64,000 bases of DNA. Origin: Mediterraneibacter butyricigenes (lineage in GTDB: Bacteria > Bacillota > Clostridia > Lachnospirales > Lachnospiraceae). The notes beneath the pieces were generated by a model, which was given only the letters and a program-made list of their open reading frames with translations, made no database searches and was not told the origin of the DNA. The DNA lies in assembly GCF_003574295.1 (NCBI RefSeq), contig NZ_BHGK01000001.1, forward strand, positions 124,001 through 188,000, given 5' to 3'. The position numbers and the translations under genes were made by a program. This document shows, one piece after another, positions 61,643 through 64,000 of this stretch (positions within the stretch are counted from its first letter, which is position 1; each line of letters opens with the position of its first letter).

Positions 61643-63730
61643 TTATTCTGCAACATCTTTCATGCTGAAGCTGAATCTTCCCATCTTGTCTTTTCCGAGG
61701 CATACAACCTTTACATGCTGACCAAGTGTCAGAACATCTTCTACCTTGTCGATTCTCTCCTTGGAGATCTTGGAGATGTGAACCATTCCTTCTTTGCCCG
61801 GAGCGAACTCTACGAATGCACCGAAGTCTTTGATGCTGACAACATCACCTTCCAGAACCTGTCCAGCCTCAAAATCTGTTGCAATGATCATCACCAGTTT
61901 TGCTGCTTCTTCCATGCTGGCTTTGTCCACACCACAGATGGATACATTTCCTTCATCTGTAATATCGATCTTCACGCCGGTACGCTCGATAATAGTATTG
62001 ATGGTCTTTCCTCTCTGACCAACCACATCACCGATCTTCTGCGGATCAATCTGGATCTGCATGATCTTCGGTGCATATTCTCCGACTTCTTTTCTCGGCT
62101 CTGCGATGGCTTTGGACATTACCTCATCCAGGATATAGGTTCTTGCTTTCTTTGTTGCTGCAATCGCCTCTTCGATAATCGGACGGGTCAGACCGTGGAT
62201 CTTAATATCCATCTGAATTGCTGTAATACCTTTATGAGTACCTGCTACCTTAAAGTCCATATCTCCGAAGAAGTCTTCCAGTCCCTGAATATCAGTCAGT
62301 ACCAGATAATCATCATCTGTCTCACCTGTCACCAGACCTGCTGAGATACCTGCAACGGCTGTCTTGATCGGAACTCCAGCTGCCATCAGTGACATAGAAG
62401 ATGCACAGATACTTGCCTGAGAAGTTGAACCGTTGGACTCGAATGTCTCAGATACTGTACGGATCGCATATGGGAATTCGGATTCACTCGGAAGTACCGG
62501 AACCAATGCTCTCTCTGCCAGTGCTCCATGTCCGATCTCACGACGTCCCGGTCCTCTGGACGGACGGGTCTCTCCTACGGAGTAAGACGGGAAATTGTAG
62601 TGGTGCATATATCTCTTTGTGGTTGCAGACTCATCCAGACCATCCAGTTTCTGTGCTTCGGAAAGCGGAGCCAGTGTAGTCATGGTACAGATCTGAGTCT
62701 GTCCTCTTGTAAACATTGCGGATCCGTGTACTCTCGGGATCAGATCGATCTCTGCCGCAAGCGGACGAATCTCATCGATGGCACGTCCATCCGGACGCTT
62801 GTGATCTTTTAAGATCATCTTACGAACGGTCTTCTTCTGGTACTGATATACAGCCTCTCCCAGAACTGCCAGCCATTCTTCCTTCTCCGCAAATGCCTCA
62901 GCCAGACGGTCTGTGATCACGCGGATATTCTCTTCTCTTGTCTGTTTGTCATCGGTAAAGACAGCTTCTTCCATCTCTGCCGGCGGAACGATCTCTTTGA
63001 TTGCTGCAAACAGTTCTTCCGGAACTGCACAGCTTTCGTAACTGTGTTTCGGTTTGCCACACTCTGCTACGATGGTATCGATAAATGCGATGACCTTCTG
63101 GTTCAGCTCGTGTGCTGCGAAGATTGCTTCGATCATCTGTGCTTCCGGAACTTCATTGGCTCCTGCCTCGATCATGATGACTTTTTCTTTGGTAGAAGCA
63201 ACCGTCAGTGCCAGGTCAGAAACTGCTTTCTGATCTGCGGTCGGGTTGAATACAAATTCTCCGTCAACCAGACCTACCTGTGTGGTAGAGATCGGGCCGT
63301 CAAACGGAATATCGGAAATGCTGGTTGCAATGGCTGCACCAAGCATCGCTGTCAGTTCCGGAGAACAATCCTGTTCTACAGAAAGTACCAGGTTTTCCAG
63401 AGTTACGTCATTTCTGTAATCCTTCGGGAACAGAGGACGCATCGGGCGGTCGATTACACGGCAGGTCAGGACTGCATTCTCAGATGCCTTTCCTTCTCTC
63501 TTGTTGAATCCTCCCGGAATCTTTCCTACGGAATACATTCTTTCATTATATTCCACACTCAGAGGGAAGAAATCGATTCCTTCTCTCGGTTTCTCAGATG
63601 CGGTTGCTGTACAGAGAACGGTCGTATCCCCGTAATGCATCAGAACTGCACCGTTTGCCTGTTTTGCAACACGGCCTACATCAACTCTTAAAGTTCTTCC
63701 GGCCAGTTCCATTTCAAACTTTTTATACAT
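61643..63730 (-). CDS. pnp: Polyribonucleotide nucleotidyltransferase (PNPase)
   Basis: PNPase degrades RNA 3' to 5' with phosphate. The start is the ATG encoding MYKKFEMELAGRTLRVDVGR (695 residues), behind AAAGGAG. Two RNase PH domains are complete (FFPLSVEYNERMYSVGKIPGGF in the first; FTRGQTQ, the ETRPSRGPGRREIGHGALAERAL block and AGVPIKTAVAGIS in the second), then a KH domain with VVGQRGKTINTIIERTG and an S1 domain with VVSIKDFGAFVEFAPGKEGM. It has its own promoter. rpsO, its usual neighbour, is not seen directly upstream. Confidence 0.97.
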   Translation of the reverse strand: MYKKFEMELAGRTLRVDVGRVAKQANGAVLMHYGDTTVLCTATASEKPREGIDFFPLSVEYNERMYSVGKIPGGFNKREGKASENAVLTCRVIDRPMRPLFPKDYRNDVTLENLVLSVEQDCSPELTAMLGAAIATSISDIPFDGPISTTQVGLVDGEFVFNPTADQKAVSDLALTVASTKEKVIMIEAGANEVPEAQMIEAIFAAHELNQKVIAFIDTIVAECGKPKHSYESCAVPEELFAAIKEIVPPAEMEEAVFTDDKQTREENIRVITDRLAEAFAEKEEWLAVLGEAVYQYQKKTVRKMILKDHKRPDGRAIDEIRPLAAEIDLIPRVHGSAMFTRGQTQICTMTTLAPLSEAQKLDGLDESATTKRYMHHYNFPSYSVGETRPSRGPGRREIGHGALAERALVPVLPSESEFPYAIRTVSETFESNGSTSQASICASSMSLMAAGVPIKTAVAGISAGLVTGETDDDYLVLTDIQGLEDFFGDMDFKVAGTHKGITAIQMDIKIHGLTRPIIEEAIAATKKARTYILDEVMSKAIAEPRKEVGEYAPKIMQIQIDPQKIGDVVGQRGKTINTIIERTGVKIDITDEGNVSICGVDKASMEEAAKLVMIIATDFEAGQVLEGDVVSIKDFGAFVEFAPGKEGMVHISKISKERIDKVEDVLTLGQHVKVVCLGKDKMGRFSFSMKDVAE

Positions 63731-63858
63731 GGTGGTCTCCTTTTCTTTTTCTTCTTTTGGACAGGAGATCCCGAAACTACTGAAAAACATACTGCTTCAG
63801 AGCTCTCAATATCCTTTTCAGTGGTCTCGGTTTACTCATTCTGCCCACAATCTGCTTT

Positions 63859-63887
63859 ATTATAACACAAAGGAGCATCATTGTAAA
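63859..63887 (-). promoter_or_regulatory. Predicted sigma-A promoter of pnp
   Basis: TTTACA, a 17-nt spacer and a perfect TATAAT. The -35 box and spacer overlap the terminator-like hairpin of the upstream gene. Confidence 0.65.
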
Positions 63888-63902
63888 ACAATTAATGCTC
63901 CA
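63872..63902 (-). terminator. Terminator-like hairpin after the gene cut by the right edge
   Basis: GGAGCAT and ATGCTCC close a stem with further CATTGT/ACAATTAATG-type pairing. On the minus strand it is followed by TTTGTG, a weak T run. Confidence 0.5.
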
Positions 63903-63921
63903 TCATATAGCGAATTTAAAT

Positions 63922-64000
63922 TTATTTCAAATTATCGCAAGACGCAATCTTGTTCTTGTCATATTTCCGCAGTTCATTTTTATTGTCCGGAATCTGCTTT
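63922..64000 (-). CDS. C-terminal end of an unidentified protein (cut by window edge)
   Basis: An open frame enters from the right edge and stops with TAA at 63924-63922, leaving 25 visible residues (QIPDNKNELRKYDKNKIASCDN within). It is too short to identify. It does not match the end of ribosomal protein S15, the common neighbour of pnp. Confidence 0.35.
   Translation of the reverse strand, partial: KQIPDNKNELRKYDKNKIASCDNLK

Noticed and set aside
61479-61703. 74-residue minus-strand frame between pnp and spoIIIA
   Set aside because: It spans the pnp 3' end and terminator hairpin, with no RBS.

Overview
The window reads as chromosomal DNA of an anaerobic, endospore-forming Firmicute, most likely a gut Lachnospiraceae (Clostridium cluster XIVa); the family-level call is inference. 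The support is an rnfCDGEAB operon, a group B-like [FeFe] hydrogenase, the complete spoIIIAA-AH operon, spo0A, spoIVB, two D,D-carboxypeptidases, a ChW-repeat secreted protein and strong AGGAGG ribosome-binding sites. Almost every gene lies on the minus strand. Only apbE (526-1542) is clearly on the plus strand. No phage, insertion sequence, tRNA, rRNA or CRISPR array was seen.

Layout, in transcription order (right to left) within each block. 1-7.1 kb: the Rnf complex (rnfC, D, G, E, A, B), then a translationally coupled DUF2752 membrane protein; divergent apbE supplies the FMN transferase that flavinylates RnfG and RnfD, and a NusG domain II protein is cut by the window edge. 7.2-12.2 kb: RpiR-family regulator, BaiN-like flavoprotein, cmk, ispH and an S1-domain protein, closed by a terminator. 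12.4-14.4 kb: an aminopeptidase P with an unusual tandem-repeat N-terminus. 14.5-19.8 kb: a biotin-dependent locus that encodes both a CoA carboxyltransferase and a pyruvate/oxaloacetate carboxyltransferase with a biotin carrier and Na+-pump beta and gamma subunits. 20.0-22.0 kb: a 2-isopropylmalate synthase fused to an AraC-type DNA-binding domain. 22.2-27.9 kb: dacF-like gene, deoC, metallophosphoesterase, scpA, scpB and a second D,D-carboxypeptidase. 28.0-30.3 kb: a nine-repeat ChW protein with an NlpC/P60-like domain. 30.5-37.2 kb: gdhA, rpsU, alaS, an unlisted 46-residue membrane peptide and the hydrogenase.

37.3-42.9 kb holds glgA, metF, a free-standing cobalamin-dependent methionine synthase activation domain and a MetH lacking that domain. 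42.9-54.1 kb is the classic Firmicute block asp23-nusB-xseA-xseB-ispA-dxs-tlyA-nadK-argR-recN-spoIVB-spo0A. 54.2-61.1 kb has prfC and spoIIIA. 61.6-63.7 kb is pnp.

The observations most worth following are the LeuA-AraC fusion; a dispersed structured repeat of about 130 bp present twice (32105-32233 and 61310-61439) with compensatory base changes; the transcarboxylase-like Na+-pump locus; the small membrane peptide gene at 35441-35581 with its own promoter; the 36-bp coding repeats in the aminopeptidase; and a terminator-like hairpin in the gdhA leader. All functional statements come from reading sequence and family knowledge; no database search was run.
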